Below, piece after piece: positions 17,740-27,685 of a stretch of 64,000 nucleotides of DNA. Within the stretch, counting starts at the first letter, position 1. Each line of letters starts with the position of its first letter. The position numbers and the translations under genes were made by a program. The stretch is from Acidimicrobiia bacterium (GTDB lineage Bacteria; Actinomycetota; Acidimicrobiia; Spongiisociales; UBA11373): positions 1 to 64,000 of the forward strand of contig JBBDWO010000019.1 in the NCBI GenBank assembly GCA_040902765.1, given 5' to 3'. The notes under the pieces were generated by a model, which saw only the letters and a list, made by a program, of their open reading frames with translations, made no database searches and was not told the origin of the DNA.

Positions 17740-18307
17740 TTGTGCAATTCCACATCGTTCCCCACTTAGTTCAGACTTAGGGACCTTAGCTGGCGATCTG
17801 GGCTGTTTCCCTTTCGACCAATGAGGCTCATCCCCCATGGTCTGACTGCCGCGCTGTGGCACCATGAAATTCGGAGTTTGATTGGGGTCGGTAAGCTTGT
17901 TGGCCCCCTTACCCATTCAGTGCTCTACCTCCATGGTGGAACGCGCGACGCTAGCCCTAGAGCTATTTCGGAGAGAACCAGCTATCGCCGAGTTTGATTG
18001 GCCTTTCACCCCTATCCACAGGTCATCCCCCAAGTTTTCAACCTTGGTGGGTTCGGGCCTCCACGAGGTCTTACCCTCGATTCACCCTGCCCATGGATAG
18101 ATCACTCGGCTTCGGGTCTAGAGCACGCGACTAGTCGCCCTATTCAGACTTGCTTTCGCTGCGGCTTCGGCTCACGCCTTAACCTTGCCACGTACTGCTA
18201 ACTCGCCGGCTCATTCTTCAAAAGGCAGGCCGTCAGGTCCCGAAGGACCCTCCGACTGCTTGTAAGTTTACGGTTTCAGGTTCTATTTAACTCCCCTCAC
18301 CGGGGTG

Positions 18308-18349
<42 letters not shown>

Positions 18350-18875
18350 TGGGTAGTACTTAGCCTTACGAGGTGGTCCTCGCAGATTCACACGGGATTT
18401 CACGTGCCCCGTGCTACTTGGGAAATCCACCAGGAGCTCAGTGCGCTTTCGCCTACAGGGCTGTTACCTTCTATGGCCTGCCTTTCCAGGCATGTTCGAC
18501 TAGCACCTGAGTTTGTAACTCCTTGACGGTTCCGGTGGACCGTCAGGTGACTCCCACAACCCCAGCATGACAACGGCACCGGCCTATCACGCCACACTGG
18601 TTTGGGCTCTTCCCGTTTCGCTCGCCGCTACTCCGGGAGTCGCTGTTGCTTTACTTTCCTCGGGGTACTGAGATGTTTCAATTCCCCCGGTTACCTTTAC
18701 CGGTCCTATGTGTTCAAACCGGAATGACTGGGCATTACCCCAGACGGGTTCCCCCATTCGGACATCCCCGGATCAGTGCCTGCTTGGCGGCTCCCCGAGG
18801 CTTATCGCAGCCTGCTACGTCCTTCATCGGCTCCCAGCGCCAAGGCATCCACCGTAAACCCTTAGTAGCTTGAAT

Positions 18876-19097
18876 CTTGTGAATCCAAGACGCTTGTGCT
18901 CGCTATGCAGTTCTCAAGGTGCATGAGATAGACGGACCGAAGCCCGACTCCCTCACGACTGAACAATGTGCCCATGCCGACATCCGATCGATGCCGTCGC
19001 GGCCGAAGCCGCTGCGTCGCCGATCTTCGATCGGCATGAGTAGCCAGTTTCATTGACTAGGTAGCTGTTGGGGCTCGAGGCCCCGGTTGCTCCTTAG
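18876..19097 (-). other. 16S-23S spacer without tRNA
   Basis: The spacer is about 222 bp. I find no tRNA gene in it on either strand. Just before 23S it carries CCTTGAGAACTGCATAGCGA (minus strand), a box also seen in altered form before 16S (CTTGACAACTGAACAATG). It probably takes part in precursor folding or antitermination. Confidence 0.7.
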
Positions 19098-19141
19098 AAA
19101 GGAGGTGATCCAGCCGCACGTTCCCGTACGGCTACCTTGTT

Positions 19142-19946
19142 CACGTGGTTCCCCATGTCGCCATGGGGCGTGGACTATATCTTCATCCTGGTATGCATCT
19201 GCTGACGCTTCCTCGGATGCCATGATCCAACGACGGCCATGAACCGTCGATGTGACCCTGCTCGGACGTAGAACCTCCAGTAGTCGGGATCGACCCGGCT
19301 ACTCGGGTTGTGGATCACGCCACAACGGATGTTCACGCCCTCGAGGATCTGGACCACGGCTGCGAGGCTGTCGCGGTTCTTCTGACCGAATTGGAAGTAG
19401 AGCCTCGCTCTACCGTCTCTCGGCATCCCGCCCTCGGCGTCGAAGTATCCGCGCACGTAGTCGATCCCTGAGGATGATTTAGCGCAACGGATCTCGTCGC
19501 CTCGGGCCAGGAAAGGTGCTGTGGTTTCCAGCACCCAGAATCGCCGCAGCTTGCCTTCTCGGTAGACCCAACTCGAGTGACCGAGCCGTGCCAAGCAGAA
19601 CTCGAGCACAGTCAGCCATCTCCGGTCGGCCTGTCCGAACCGAAAGGTCCGATGCAGGCGACTGTTGGTTCCATCGTGAGCGGCGCCCTGGAGATAGGAC
19701 TCCAGGCCCTCCGCGTCAGCAGCCAGGAGCTCGGCGTGTAGTCTCTGAGGGGTCAAGGCAACACCCGAGGGCGGGTGTGCCCGACTTCCCTGCTGATTGT
19801 CCGCACCGGGTGGATTTTCACTTCCCATGCTTGCACCCTATGTAAAGGGTGTGACACGGGTGAGTACCAACCGGATACTCGGGGTTCCCAGCATACAGCC
19901 GAGTTTGTGTCGCTCGCCGTTACCGGCGAGAGGTCGCAAATGGTTT
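19142..19946 (-). other. Group I intron in 16S after U1498, with nuclease gene
   Basis: This 805-nt insertion separates GAAGTCGT from AACAAGG. The intron guide GCGAC, about 10 nt inside, pairs with exon GTCGT to give U-G at the splice site, and the last intron base is G. The core GGTGCGGACAATCAGCAGG, the classic P7 strand AAGATATAGTCC and the CCCCATG-GCGA-CATGGGG P9 hairpin are all visible. The ribozyme is clearly related to those at L1923 and L1931. Confidence 0.9.
19175..19828 (-). CDS. LAGLIDADG endonuclease of a different subfamily, in the 16S intron
   Basis: A 217-residue protein whose motif reads YVRGYFDAEGGMPRDG at about residues 127-142, followed by YFQFGQKNRDSL. This matches the RGYFDAEG branch of LAGLIDADG enzymes rather than the WIAGFTDGEG branch seen in the 23S introns. 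The N-terminal half (RTFRFGQADRRWLTVLEFCLARLG) may hold a degenerate second repeat, so it could act as a monomer. It starts with ribozyme-encoded MGSENPPGADNQQ and ends RMKI-stop, where the codons are the P7 strand ATGAAGATATAG. Confidence 0.85.
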   Translation of the reverse strand: MGSENPPGADNQQGSRAHPPSGVALTPQRLHAELLAADAEGLESYLQGAAHDGTNSRLHRTFRFGQADRRWLTVLEFCLARLGHSSWVYREGKLRRFWVLETTAPFLARGDEIRCAKSSSGIDYVRGYFDAEGGMPRDGRARLYFQFGQKNRDSLAAVVQILEGVNIRCGVIHNPSSRVDPDYWRFYVRAGSHRRFMAVVGSWHPRKRQQMHTRMKI

Positions 19947-20026
19947 ACGACTTCATCCCAATCGCCGACTCCACCTTCGGCAGCTCCCTCCCCGAGGGGT
20001 TAGGCCACTGACTTCGGGTGTCTCCG

Positions 20027-20057
<31 letters not shown>

Positions 20058-20113
20058 AGCCCGAGAACGTATTCACCGCGGCTTTGCTGATCCGCGATTA
20101 CTAGCGACTCCAG

Positions 20114-20150
<37 letters not shown>

Positions 20151-20330
20151 AGACAGGCTTTAAGGGATTGGCTCACCCTCGCGGGATCGCGACCCGTTGT
20201 ACCTGCCATTGTAGCATGCGTGCAGCCCTGGACATAAGGGGCATGATGACTTGACTTCGACCCCGCCTTCCTCCGAGTTGTCCTCGGCGGTCTTCTATGA
20301 GTCCCCGGCATTATCCGCTGGCAACATAGA

Positions 20331-20397
<67 letters not shown>

Positions 20398-20518
20398 CCA
20401 CCTGTCATGGACGCTTTCGCACACCATATCTCTATGGTTTTTCCCATGATGTCAAGCCCAGGTAAGGTTCTTCGGGTTGCATCGAATTAAGCCGCATGCT
20501 CCGCCGCTTGTGCGGGCT

Positions 20519-20549
<31 letters not shown>

Positions 20550-20995
20550 ACCGTACTCCCCAGGCGGGGTACTTAATGCGTTAGCTACGGCACGGCAGAT
20601 GTCAATGACTCCGCCACACCTAGTACCCAACGTTTACGGCTAGGACTACCAGGGTCTCTAATCCTGTTTGCTCCCCTAGCTTTCGCTCCTCAGCGTCGGT
20701 GTCGGCCCAGAGAGCCGCCTTCGCTACTGGTGTTCCTCCCGATATCTGCGCATTTCACCGCTACACCGGGAATTCCACTCTCCTCTACCGAACCCAAGCC
20801 ACAGCAGTATCGACCGGCGTCCCGGAGTTGAGCTCCGGGTTTTCACGGCCGACTTGCTGAGCCGCCTACGAGCTCTTTACGCCCAATAAATCCGGACAAC
20901 GTTCGCCCCCTACGTATCACCGCGGCTGCTGGCACGTAGTTGGCCGGGGCTTCTTCTGGAGGTACCGTCACTTTCGCTTCGTCCCTCCTGAAAGG

Positions 20996-21033
<38 letters not shown>

Positions 21034-21072
21034 CGCTGCATCAAGCTTTCGCTCATTGTGCAAAATTCCCTG

Positions 21073-21145
<73 letters not shown>

Positions 21146-21436
21146 CGTCGAAGCCTTGGTGAGCCGTTACCTCACCAACAAGCTGATAGGGCGCGAGGCC
21201 ATCCCGGAGCAGCGGACTGTTTCCTCGGCCGGCCATGCGGCCATCCGAGGACATCCGGTATTAATCCAGGTTTCCCTGGGCTATCCCGGTCTCCGGGGCA
21301 GGTTCCTCACGTGTTACTCACCCGTTCGCCACTAGGTGACCACCGCCGGTTACCCGGTGATGGTCCCTCGTTCGACTTGCATGCATTAGGCACGCCGCCA
21401 ACGTTCGTCCTGAGCCAGGATCAAACTCTCCAACGA

Positions 21437-21794
21437 AAGATCGAGGGCCCGAAGGCCCACAATCCTCAAGTTGTTCGAGTTTGTGTGCGAGGGGTTGGCC
21501 AAACCGCACCCTCGCGGCTGACATCAGTTGTTGTCTGATGCTTACTCGAGTACGAATGCTCTCACGACGCGACAGAAAAACCCATCGGACGTGAGAGGCT
21601 AAAACTGGCTTTTGGCACATTGTTCAGTTGTCAAGGAGCCAGGACCACTCCTGCGGCATGCGCGACAGCGCTGGGGCGCGGGAGCGGACGCAATCGTAAA
21701 CCAACGTCTACGACTGTGCAATTCGGCCAACCTGGTCCCCGGCTGAAGCATTCCCGTCTCGGCGGCCGCGACCGAGCCACTACCCTGCCCTGCC
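21437..21794. promoter_or_regulatory. rRNA leader and promoter region between 16S and tyrS
   Basis: This 358-bp gene-free stretch separates the divergent 16S and tyrS genes. On the minus strand a good promoter candidate is TTGCAC (21716-21721), 17 bp, then TACGAT (21693-21698). Further toward 16S lies CTTGACAACTGAACAATG, resembling a box before 23S and probably used for precursor folding. I see no T-box or other leader for tyrS on the plus strand. Confidence 0.55.
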
Positions 21795-23075
21795 GTGGCG
21801 AACCCACTCGACACCCTCATCGAACGCGGCTTCGTCCAGGACGTCAGCGACCGCGATGCCCTGCGCGACCTGCTCGACGAGGGCCCCACGACCTTCTACT
21901 ACGGCTGCGATCCCACGGCGAGCGCACTCCACATCGGGAACCTGGTCGGCCTCATGGCCATGGCGTGGCTGCAGCGGTCCGGACATCGGGCCATCGCCCT
22001 CGCCGGTGGAGGGACCGGCCGCATCGGTGATCCGTCGTTCCGCGACGACGAGCGCCAACTGCTCCCCGAGGAGACCATTGCCCACAACCTCGATCGGATC
22101 CGGGAGCAGATGGGACGGCTCATCGACATCGAAGACCCGAGCCACGGGATCCTCGTCGACAACCACGACTGGCTCGGCGCACTGGGCCTTCTCGACTTCC
22201 TGCGCGACGTGGGCAAGCACTTCTCGGTCAACCAGATGATCGCTCGCGAATCGGTGCGTCGGCGCCTGGAGGAGAGGGAGCAGGGCGTCTCCTTCACCGA
22301 GTTCTCGTATCAGCTCCTCCAGGCCTACGACTTCGCCCACCTGCACGCCGCAGAGGGATGCATGCTCCAGATCGGCGGGTCCGATCAGTGGGGGAACATC
22401 ACCGCCGGCATCGAGTTGACCCGGCGCCTCCACGGCGCGCGGGTTCACGGATTCACCTGGCCGCTCATCGAGCGGTCCGACGGCAAGAAGATCTCCAAGT
22501 CGACCAACACCGATGCCCCCGTGCTCGCCGCCGACGAGACGAGCCAATACGCCTTCTACCAGTGGTTCTTCAACGTTCCCGACGCCGACGTCGACCGCTT
22601 CCTTCGCCTCTTCACCTTCCTACCCCTGGACGAGATCGCCGGCCTGGTGGCCGCCGGTGAGACCGACCCGTCGGCGAGGACGCCGCAGCGGACCCTCGCC
22701 GAGGAGATCACCCGCATCGTCCATGGCGAGGACGGCCTGGCGGCGGCCCGGAACGCCACTGAGATCCTGTTTGGCTCGGAGCCGTTCATCGGACTCGACG
22801 AACGGACCATCAACGATGCGTTTGCCGCCGCCCCGTCGGTGACCCTCGACCGCGGCCTCCTCGGCTCGATCGGACTCCTGGAGCTCATGGTGCAGGCCGG
22901 AGCGGCCGCTTCCAACGGCGAGGCCCGACGCCTGGTGACTCAGGGCGCCGTTCGGATCAACAACGCCCCGGTGGAGGAGCCCACCACCACCATCACGGAG
23001 GCGCACCTGATCGGATCAGACGCCGTCGTCATCCGAACGGGTAAGAAGACCTATCACCTCGCTAGGTTCCGTTGA
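21795..23075 (+). CDS. tyrS: Tyrosyl-tRNA synthetase
   Basis: A 426-residue class I synthetase that charges tRNA-Tyr. The adenylate motif is CDPTASALHIGNL (HIGH box) and the KMSKS box is the variant GKKISKS. The tyrosine-binding YQLLQAYDF and GGSDQWGN segments are intact, and residues about 355-426 form an S4-type RNA-binding domain. The GTG at 21795 is the start; MANPLDTLIERGF is the usual opening. The stop overlaps the next gene's TTG by two bases, so the pair is coupled. Confidence 0.96.
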   Translation: MANPLDTLIERGFVQDVSDRDALRDLLDEGPTTFYYGCDPTASALHIGNLVGLMAMAWLQRSGHRAIALAGGGTGRIGDPSFRDDERQLLPEETIAHNLDRIREQMGRLIDIEDPSHGILVDNHDWLGALGLLDFLRDVGKHFSVNQMIARESVRRRLEEREQGVSFTEFSYQLLQAYDFAHLHAAEGCMLQIGGSDQWGNITAGIELTRRLHGARVHGFTWPLIERSDGKKISKSTNTDAPVLAADETSQYAFYQWFFNVPDADVDRFLRLFTFLPLDEIAGLVAAGETDPSARTPQRTLAEEITRIVHGEDGLAAARNATEILFGSEPFIGLDERTINDAFAAAPSVTLDRGLLGSIGLLELMVQAGAAASNGEARRLVTQGAVRINNAPVEEPTTTITEAHLIGSDAVVIRTGKKTYHLARFR

Positions 23076-23902
23076 AGGGGGCCGGCCCCCTCCTCGTCCC
23101 CGTGGCCCTGGTCGTCGTCGCCTGTGGCCCGCCGGGCCCGACGCGTGATGCCAACGGCGCCATCATCGAGGCGGCTGGGATGCCCAGCGGCGACCTCCGC
23201 AAGGGAGACTGCTTCTCCGTGCCGGGCGGACTCTCGGGAGGGGAGATCGAGCGCGTCGACGGCGTTCCCTGCGCCGACGATCACGACTTTCGCGTCGTCG
23301 GTGTGGTGGAGGTGACCGGTGACGGTCATCCCGGCCAGTCTGCCCTCGACGGGCTCGCCCTGGATGCCTGCCCGGCTGCCTTCGAGAGCCGCGTCGGTGC
23401 TCCCTTCCACGACTCCGAGGTGGCGATGATCTGGCTGACCCCGACCGGCGACTCGTGGCGCGCCGGGGCTCGGACGATCCAGTGCATCGTGAGCGATCTC
23501 GCCACACCAACCCGTGACGACACCGGCGCCATCGTCGCCGCCGGCGAGAGCACCGTGTTCGGCCTGCGCCAGGGTGACTGCTACGACGACCCGACGACGG
23601 CGGATGGGCTGACCATCACCGCGGTGCCCTGTGCCGAGCCCCACGACAACGAGATGTTCCACCGCTTCACGCTCCCGGCGGGCCCCTTCCCCGGTGACGA
23701 CGCCCAGACCGACATCGACGCCTCGTGCCTGGAGGCCTTCGAGGACTTCACCGGTGCCCCGCACCGTGCCACGCCTCTCGAGTTCTTCACCGATTGGCCC
23801 ACCGAGCAGCTGTGGGAGATGGGCGACCGGGACATCCACTGCGTGCTGTTCGCCTCGAACGGCTCGAAGCTCACCGGCTCGATGGCCGGCTCAGGAGCCT
23901 GA
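23072..23902 (+). CDS. Lipoprotein with two septum-formation-type domains
   Basis: A 276-residue surface lipoprotein with a short signal peptide and lipobox VVAC (Cys about 18). Two similar units follow, each starting GDCF or GDCY and containing VPCAxxHD, typical of the actinobacterial septum-formation domain family (Septum_form). Paired cysteines in each unit suggest disulfides. The family name comes from a proposed role in division, but direct evidence is limited. The TTG at 23072 overlaps the tyrS stop (TTGA); it is the only start that keeps the whole signal peptide. Confidence 0.75.
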   Translation: MKGAGPLLVPVALVVVACGPPGPTRDANGAIIEAAGMPSGDLRKGDCFSVPGGLSGGEIERVDGVPCADDHDFRVVGVVEVTGDGHPGQSALDGLALDACPAAFESRVGAPFHDSEVAMIWLTPTGDSWRAGARTIQCIVSDLATPTRDDTGAIVAAGESTVFGLRQGDCYDDPTTADGLTITAVPCAEPHDNEMFHRFTLPAGPFPGDDAQTDIDASCLEAFEDFTGAPHRATPLEFFTDWPTEQLWEMGDRDIHCVLFASNGSKLTGSMAGSGA

Positions 23903-24439
23903 GAGGAGGAACCTCCAGGGTCGGTCGGTCGCACGGGAGATGCCGATCCGAGGTGTTGCCGTCCAGGTCAGATCCGGTTGAGGAACGCCGACGATCGACA
24001 CCGGTCCGTCGAACACCGACGATCCATCGAGGTCTCCACTCACGCCGAGCGCCTGGGTGAGGCGTCCCGGCCCCCGCGCCAGGACGTCGGACCTGCCCCG
24101 TCGCTCCACCATCGTCGCTTCGCCCTCCACCGGTTTCCCGCCGCGTAACAGCACGGCCGACGCCACCCCCTCGGGGCCGATGACAACATTCATGCACCAA
24201 TGGATCCCGTAGCTGCGGTATACGTACAGCGTGCCAGGCGGCCCGAACATGCTGCGGTTCCGCGCTGTCGGCCCACGGTGGGCGTGGCTCGCAGGGTCAT
24301 CGGCGCCGCCGTAGGCCTCCAGCTCGGTGATGACGACGGCGACGACCTTCCCACCGCTTCGGGACTCCAGCCTGCGCCCGAGCAGGCCCTGCGCCGCCGT
24401 CACGACCGGGCCGCTCAGCAACCGCTCGAGCTCGGTCAC
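23891..24439 (-). CDS. mpg: DNA-3-methyladenine glycosylase (AAG/MPG type)
   Basis: A 182-residue glycosylase of the alkyladenine family that excises alkylated and deaminated purines. Family motifs are ELEAYGGADDPASHAHRGPTARNRSMFGPPGTLYVYRSYGIHWCMNVV, shown here as one continuous core at residues about 37-85, and LLARGPGRLTQALG-like ARGPGRLTQALGV later. The GTG at 24439 overlaps the argF stop by four bases. The 3' end overlaps the convergent lipoprotein by 12 bases. It is a second alkylation-repair enzyme in the window beside Tag, from an unrelated fold. Confidence 0.92.
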   Translation of the reverse strand: MTELERLLSGPVVTAAQGLLGRRLESRSGGKVVAVVITELEAYGGADDPASHAHRGPTARNRSMFGPPGTLYVYRSYGIHWCMNVVIGPEGVASAVLLRGGKPVEGEATMVERRGRSDVLARGPGRLTQALGVSGDLDGSSVFDGPVSIVGVPQPDLTWTATPRIGISRATDRPWRFLLSGS

Positions 24440-25338
24440 CCCGTCAGATGGAGGAGCAGCGCCTTGAAGGCGTGGAGACGGTTCTCTGCCTGGTCGAAGA
24501 CACGGCTGCGCTCGTGGTCGACCACGGCGTCGGTGACCTCTTCCTCCCGGTGCGCCGGCAGGCAATGCAGGAAGATCGCCGTCGGCGCCGCCAGCCCGAA
24601 CAACGCCTGGTCGACCCGGTAGGGGGTGAACAGCGAGCGACGCTCGGCGGCCTCGGCTTCCTGGCCCATTGACGTCCACACATCGGTGTACACCGCGTCG
24701 GCGCCGCGCACGGCCTCCGCGGGATCCGCCATCACTTCCACCTGCCCCCCATCGGCGGCAATGACCCTCGCCTCGTCCACCGACCACGCCGGCGGCTCGT
24801 AACCCGAGGGCGACGCCACCCGCACCCTGGCGCCGAGCGCCACTCCGGCGATCATGAGCGAGGTACACACGTTGTTGCCGTCGCCGACATAGGCGATCGT
24901 CGACCCTTGGATCGGTCGGTTTTCGGCGATGGTCTGCATGTCGGCGAGGGCCTGACACGGGTGCTCCAGATCGGAGAGCAGGTTGATCACCGGGGCCGCA
25001 GCGTGGGCGGCGATCGTGTCGAGGTTGCGGTGATCGAACACCCGGAAGGCGAGGACGTCGAGATACCGGTCGAGGACCCGGGCCACGTCCTCCACGGCCT
25101 CCCGGGCACCGAGTCCGACCTCGTCCTGCTTGAGCACGATCGGCACGCCCCCGAGATCCGTGGTCGCCACCTCGCACGACACCCTCGTTCGCGTCGACGG
25201 CTTCTCGAAGAACAGGCCGACCCGAAGGCCACGGCGGCTGCCGGCGACGCGATCACGGTCGCGCTTCACCTCGGCGGCGAGATCGACGAGGTGCCGTATG
25301 CCGTCGGCGCCGAGGTCGCCGACCTTTACGAAGTCCAC
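24436..25338 (-). CDS. argF: Ornithine carbamoyltransferase
   Basis: A 300-residue transcarbamylase that makes citrulline from ornithine and carbamoyl phosphate in arginine synthesis. Carbamoyl-phosphate motif STRTR is at 48-52, HPCQ at 126-129, and the ornithine-binding HCLPAH at 258-263; the DGNN motif is also present. Length is normal. It is isolated from other arg genes and sits between pheT and mpg, overlapping mpg by four bases. Acetylornithine carbamoyltransferase is less likely given HCLPAH. Confidence 0.93.
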   Translation of the reverse strand: MDFVKVGDLGADGIRHLVDLAAEVKRDRDRVAGSRRGLRVGLFFEKPSTRTRVSCEVATTDLGGVPIVLKQDEVGLGAREAVEDVARVLDRYLDVLAFRVFDHRNLDTIAAHAAAPVINLLSDLEHPCQALADMQTIAENRPIQGSTIAYVGDGNNVCTSLMIAGVALGARVRVASPSGYEPPAWSVDEARVIAADGGQVEVMADPAEAVRGADAVYTDVWTSMGQEAEAAERRSLFTPYRVDQALFGLAAPTAIFLHCLPAHREEEVTDAVVDHERSRVFDQAENRLHAFKALLLHLTG

Positions 25339-25342
25339 GAGT

Positions 25343-27685
25343 TCACCCTCCCCTGAGTCGTCCGTCCAGTGATGCCGCTACCGCCGACGCAATGGTCCCG
25401 CGCACCGGAGCCAGTTCGTCATCGGTGAGCGTCCGCTCCATGTCGCGAGCGGTGAGGCGCAGACCGATGCTCTTGCGCCCCTCTGCAAGCGGCGGGCCGG
25501 AGAACACGTCGAAGACCACGACCCGCTCTATCAGAGGCCCGGCCGACGACCTCACCTCGTCGAGGAGCCGGGCAGCGGGCGCGTCCTCGGGCAAATCGAA
25601 GGCGAGGTCGAAGACGACCGGCGGCATCGGGCTGGGGGGCACGAACGGTGCCGTCTCGCCGAGCAGCGCCAGCAACTCGATCTCGCCGGCGACCACCCGG
25701 TCCGCCAGGTCCCATCGCAAAGCCACCGACGGGTGCACCTCGCCGAAGTAGCCAACGGTGCGTCCGTCCACCCGGACTTCGGCGGCGCGGCCCGGGTGCA
25801 AGCCGGGCACCCGAGCGGCGACGATGTCGGCGCGCACCGCGGCCTCTGCCAGCAGTCGATCGACCAGGCCGGCTGCGTCGGTGGCATCACGCCCACCCAT
25901 CGCGGCGAACCCCACCATGTGGGGCTGGTCGGGGAGCTCGCCAACGCCGCGAACAAAGACACTGCCCACTTCGAACAGCGAGGCCGTCCGTTGACCGCGC
26001 GCCTGATTGGTACCTAGCCCACCGAGGAGACCCGGCAACAGGGTCGTGCGCAGGTAGGCGTGCTCCTCGGACAAAGGGTTACGGACCCGGATCGGCTGAG
26101 CCCGTCGATCATCGTCCGGGAATCCGATGGCTTCGATCGCATCGTCGTCGACGAAGTCGAGAGAAAGCACCTCGTAGTAACCGGCGCCGACCAGCACCTG
26201 ACGCACCTGCCTGCGGAGGCGCTCCGCGGGCGGCAGGCCGGCTCCCGGACCGCGCGGGAGCCGTGCCGGGATGTGATCGAAACCGTGGATCCGGGCCACC
26301 TCCTCGACCAGATCGGCCGGCCGGGCGACATCGGGCCGATACGACGGGACGGTCACCGTGAACGGATCGGACCCTTCGACGCCGAACCCGAGCGCGGTGA
26401 GGATCCGCTCGATCTCATCCGGAGAGACCGTCACCCCCAGCAGCCGTTCCACCTCGGTCGATGCCAGGGTGACCGGTGGTGTCACAGTGCGTTCTGCGAC
26501 AACGTCGATGAGGTCGCCGGCCACCTCGCCCCCGGCATGCTCCAGGATCAAGGCGGTGGCACGGGCCGAAGCGAGCGGCGGGAGCTCGGGATCGACCCCG
26601 CGCTCGAACCTGGCGAGCGCCTCGGTGCGGATGGCGTGATGCTTCCCGGTGAACAGGACCCGGGCGTGGTCGAAGTGGGCGGCCTCGAGGACCAGGGAGG
26701 TCGTGCCCTCCGTCACCTCGGAGTCCTCACCTCCCATGATCCCGGCGAGACCCAACGCCACCGAAGCGTCGGCGATCACCAGGTCGTCGGCTCGCAGCGT
26801 CCGCTCCTCGCCGTCCAGGGTGCGCAGCACCTCCCCGTCGGCGGCGCGCCGCACCACGATGCGGGTCTCCGCCAGGCGGTCGCGATCGAACGCATGAAGG
26901 GGTTGCCCCACCTCGAGCATCACGTAGTTGGTGATGTCGACGACGTTGGAGATCGGCCGTACGCCGAGGCTTCGCAGCCGAAGCCGCATCCACAGCGGAG
27001 CCGGCCCGACGCGGACGCCGGTGATCTCCCGGGCCGTGAAGCGTGGACAGCCATCGGCATCGTCGACGCGTACGTCCACCGAAGCCGCACCCGCCGATGG
27101 CACGACCGGCATCTCCGGGGTGCTGGCTGCAACGCCGAAATGGGCGGCAAGATCACGGGCCAGACCGTAGGTGGACATCAGGTCGGGACGGTTGGAGGTG
27201 ATCGCGACGTCGAACACGACATCCGGCAGTGGGACGATGCTCGCCAGGTCGGCTCCGATGGGCGCCTCGCTTTCGTCAAGGACGAGGATGCCGTCGGCAT
27301 CGTCGCCGATACCGAGTTCACGCTCCGAACAGATCATGCCGGGAGACGGCACGCCCCGGATCTCCTTCTCCCCCACCTCGAAGCCACCCGCCAGAATCGC
27401 GCCCGGCGGCGAGTACGCCACCGTCGCCCCCACATCGAAGTTCCAGGCCCCGCAGATGAGCGTGACCTCGCGACCACCGACGTCGATGGTGACCACCCTG
27501 ATGCGGTCGGCATCGGGATGCGGCTCGATCGCCGTCACCCTGGCCACCACCACGCCGCGGAACGGCAACTCGAGGTGGTCGATCTCCTCCACTTCCACAC
27601 CGATGGAGTCGAGTGCCGCTGCCACCTCGGCCGGGTGCTCGGGGAGATCGACGAACTCGCGCAGCCAGCTCAGCGAGGCCCTCAT
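25343..27685 (-). CDS. pheT: Phenylalanyl-tRNA synthetase beta subunit
   Basis: A 780-residue subunit that, with PheS, forms the tetrameric enzyme. Domains in order are a short N-terminal helix, a tRNA-binding OB domain (GVVVARVTAIEPHPDADRIRVV), the B3/B4 editing region, B5, the catalytic-like core and a C-terminal anticodon-binding FDX-ACB domain. The ATG at 27685 overlaps the pheS stop (ATGA), the standard arrangement. The downstream argF begins 5 bp later, so argF may share the transcript. Confidence 0.95.
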   Translation of the reverse strand: MRASLSWLREFVDLPEHPAEVAAALDSIGVEVEEIDHLELPFRGVVVARVTAIEPHPDADRIRVVTIDVGGREVTLICGAWNFDVGATVAYSPPGAILAGGFEVGEKEIRGVPSPGMICSERELGIGDDADGILVLDESEAPIGADLASIVPLPDVVFDVAITSNRPDLMSTYGLARDLAAHFGVAASTPEMPVVPSAGAASVDVRVDDADGCPRFTAREITGVRVGPAPLWMRLRLRSLGVRPISNVVDITNYVMLEVGQPLHAFDRDRLAETRIVVRRAADGEVLRTLDGEERTLRADDLVIADASVALGLAGIMGGEDSEVTEGTTSLVLEAAHFDHARVLFTGKHHAIRTEALARFERGVDPELPPLASARATALILEHAGGEVAGDLIDVVAERTVTPPVTLASTEVERLLGVTVSPDEIERILTALGFGVEGSDPFTVTVPSYRPDVARPADLVEEVARIHGFDHIPARLPRGPGAGLPPAERLRRQVRQVLVGAGYYEVLSLDFVDDDAIEAIGFPDDDRRAQPIRVRNPLSEEHAYLRTTLLPGLLGGLGTNQARGQRTASLFEVGSVFVRGVGELPDQPHMVGFAAMGGRDATDAAGLVDRLLAEAAVRADIVAARVPGLHPGRAAEVRVDGRTVGYFGEVHPSVALRWDLADRVVAGEIELLALLGETAPFVPPSPMPPVVFDLAFDLPEDAPAARLLDEVRSSAGPLIERVVVFDVFSGPPLAEGRKSIGLRLTARDMERTLTDDELAPVRGTIASAVAASLDGRLRGG

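Noticed and set aside
18876-19097. tRNA-Ile or tRNA-Ala in the rRNA spacer
   Set aside because: No TTCRA loop, acceptor stem or anticodon arm could be found on either strand.
21437-21794. T-box leader for tyrS
   Set aside because: No T-box consensus or specifier stem is seen, and the region is explained by the rRNA promoter and leader.
24437-25177. Extension of the mpg frame back through argF
   Set aside because: The upstream part is an out-of-frame reading of argF; the GTG overlapping the argF stop is the natural start.
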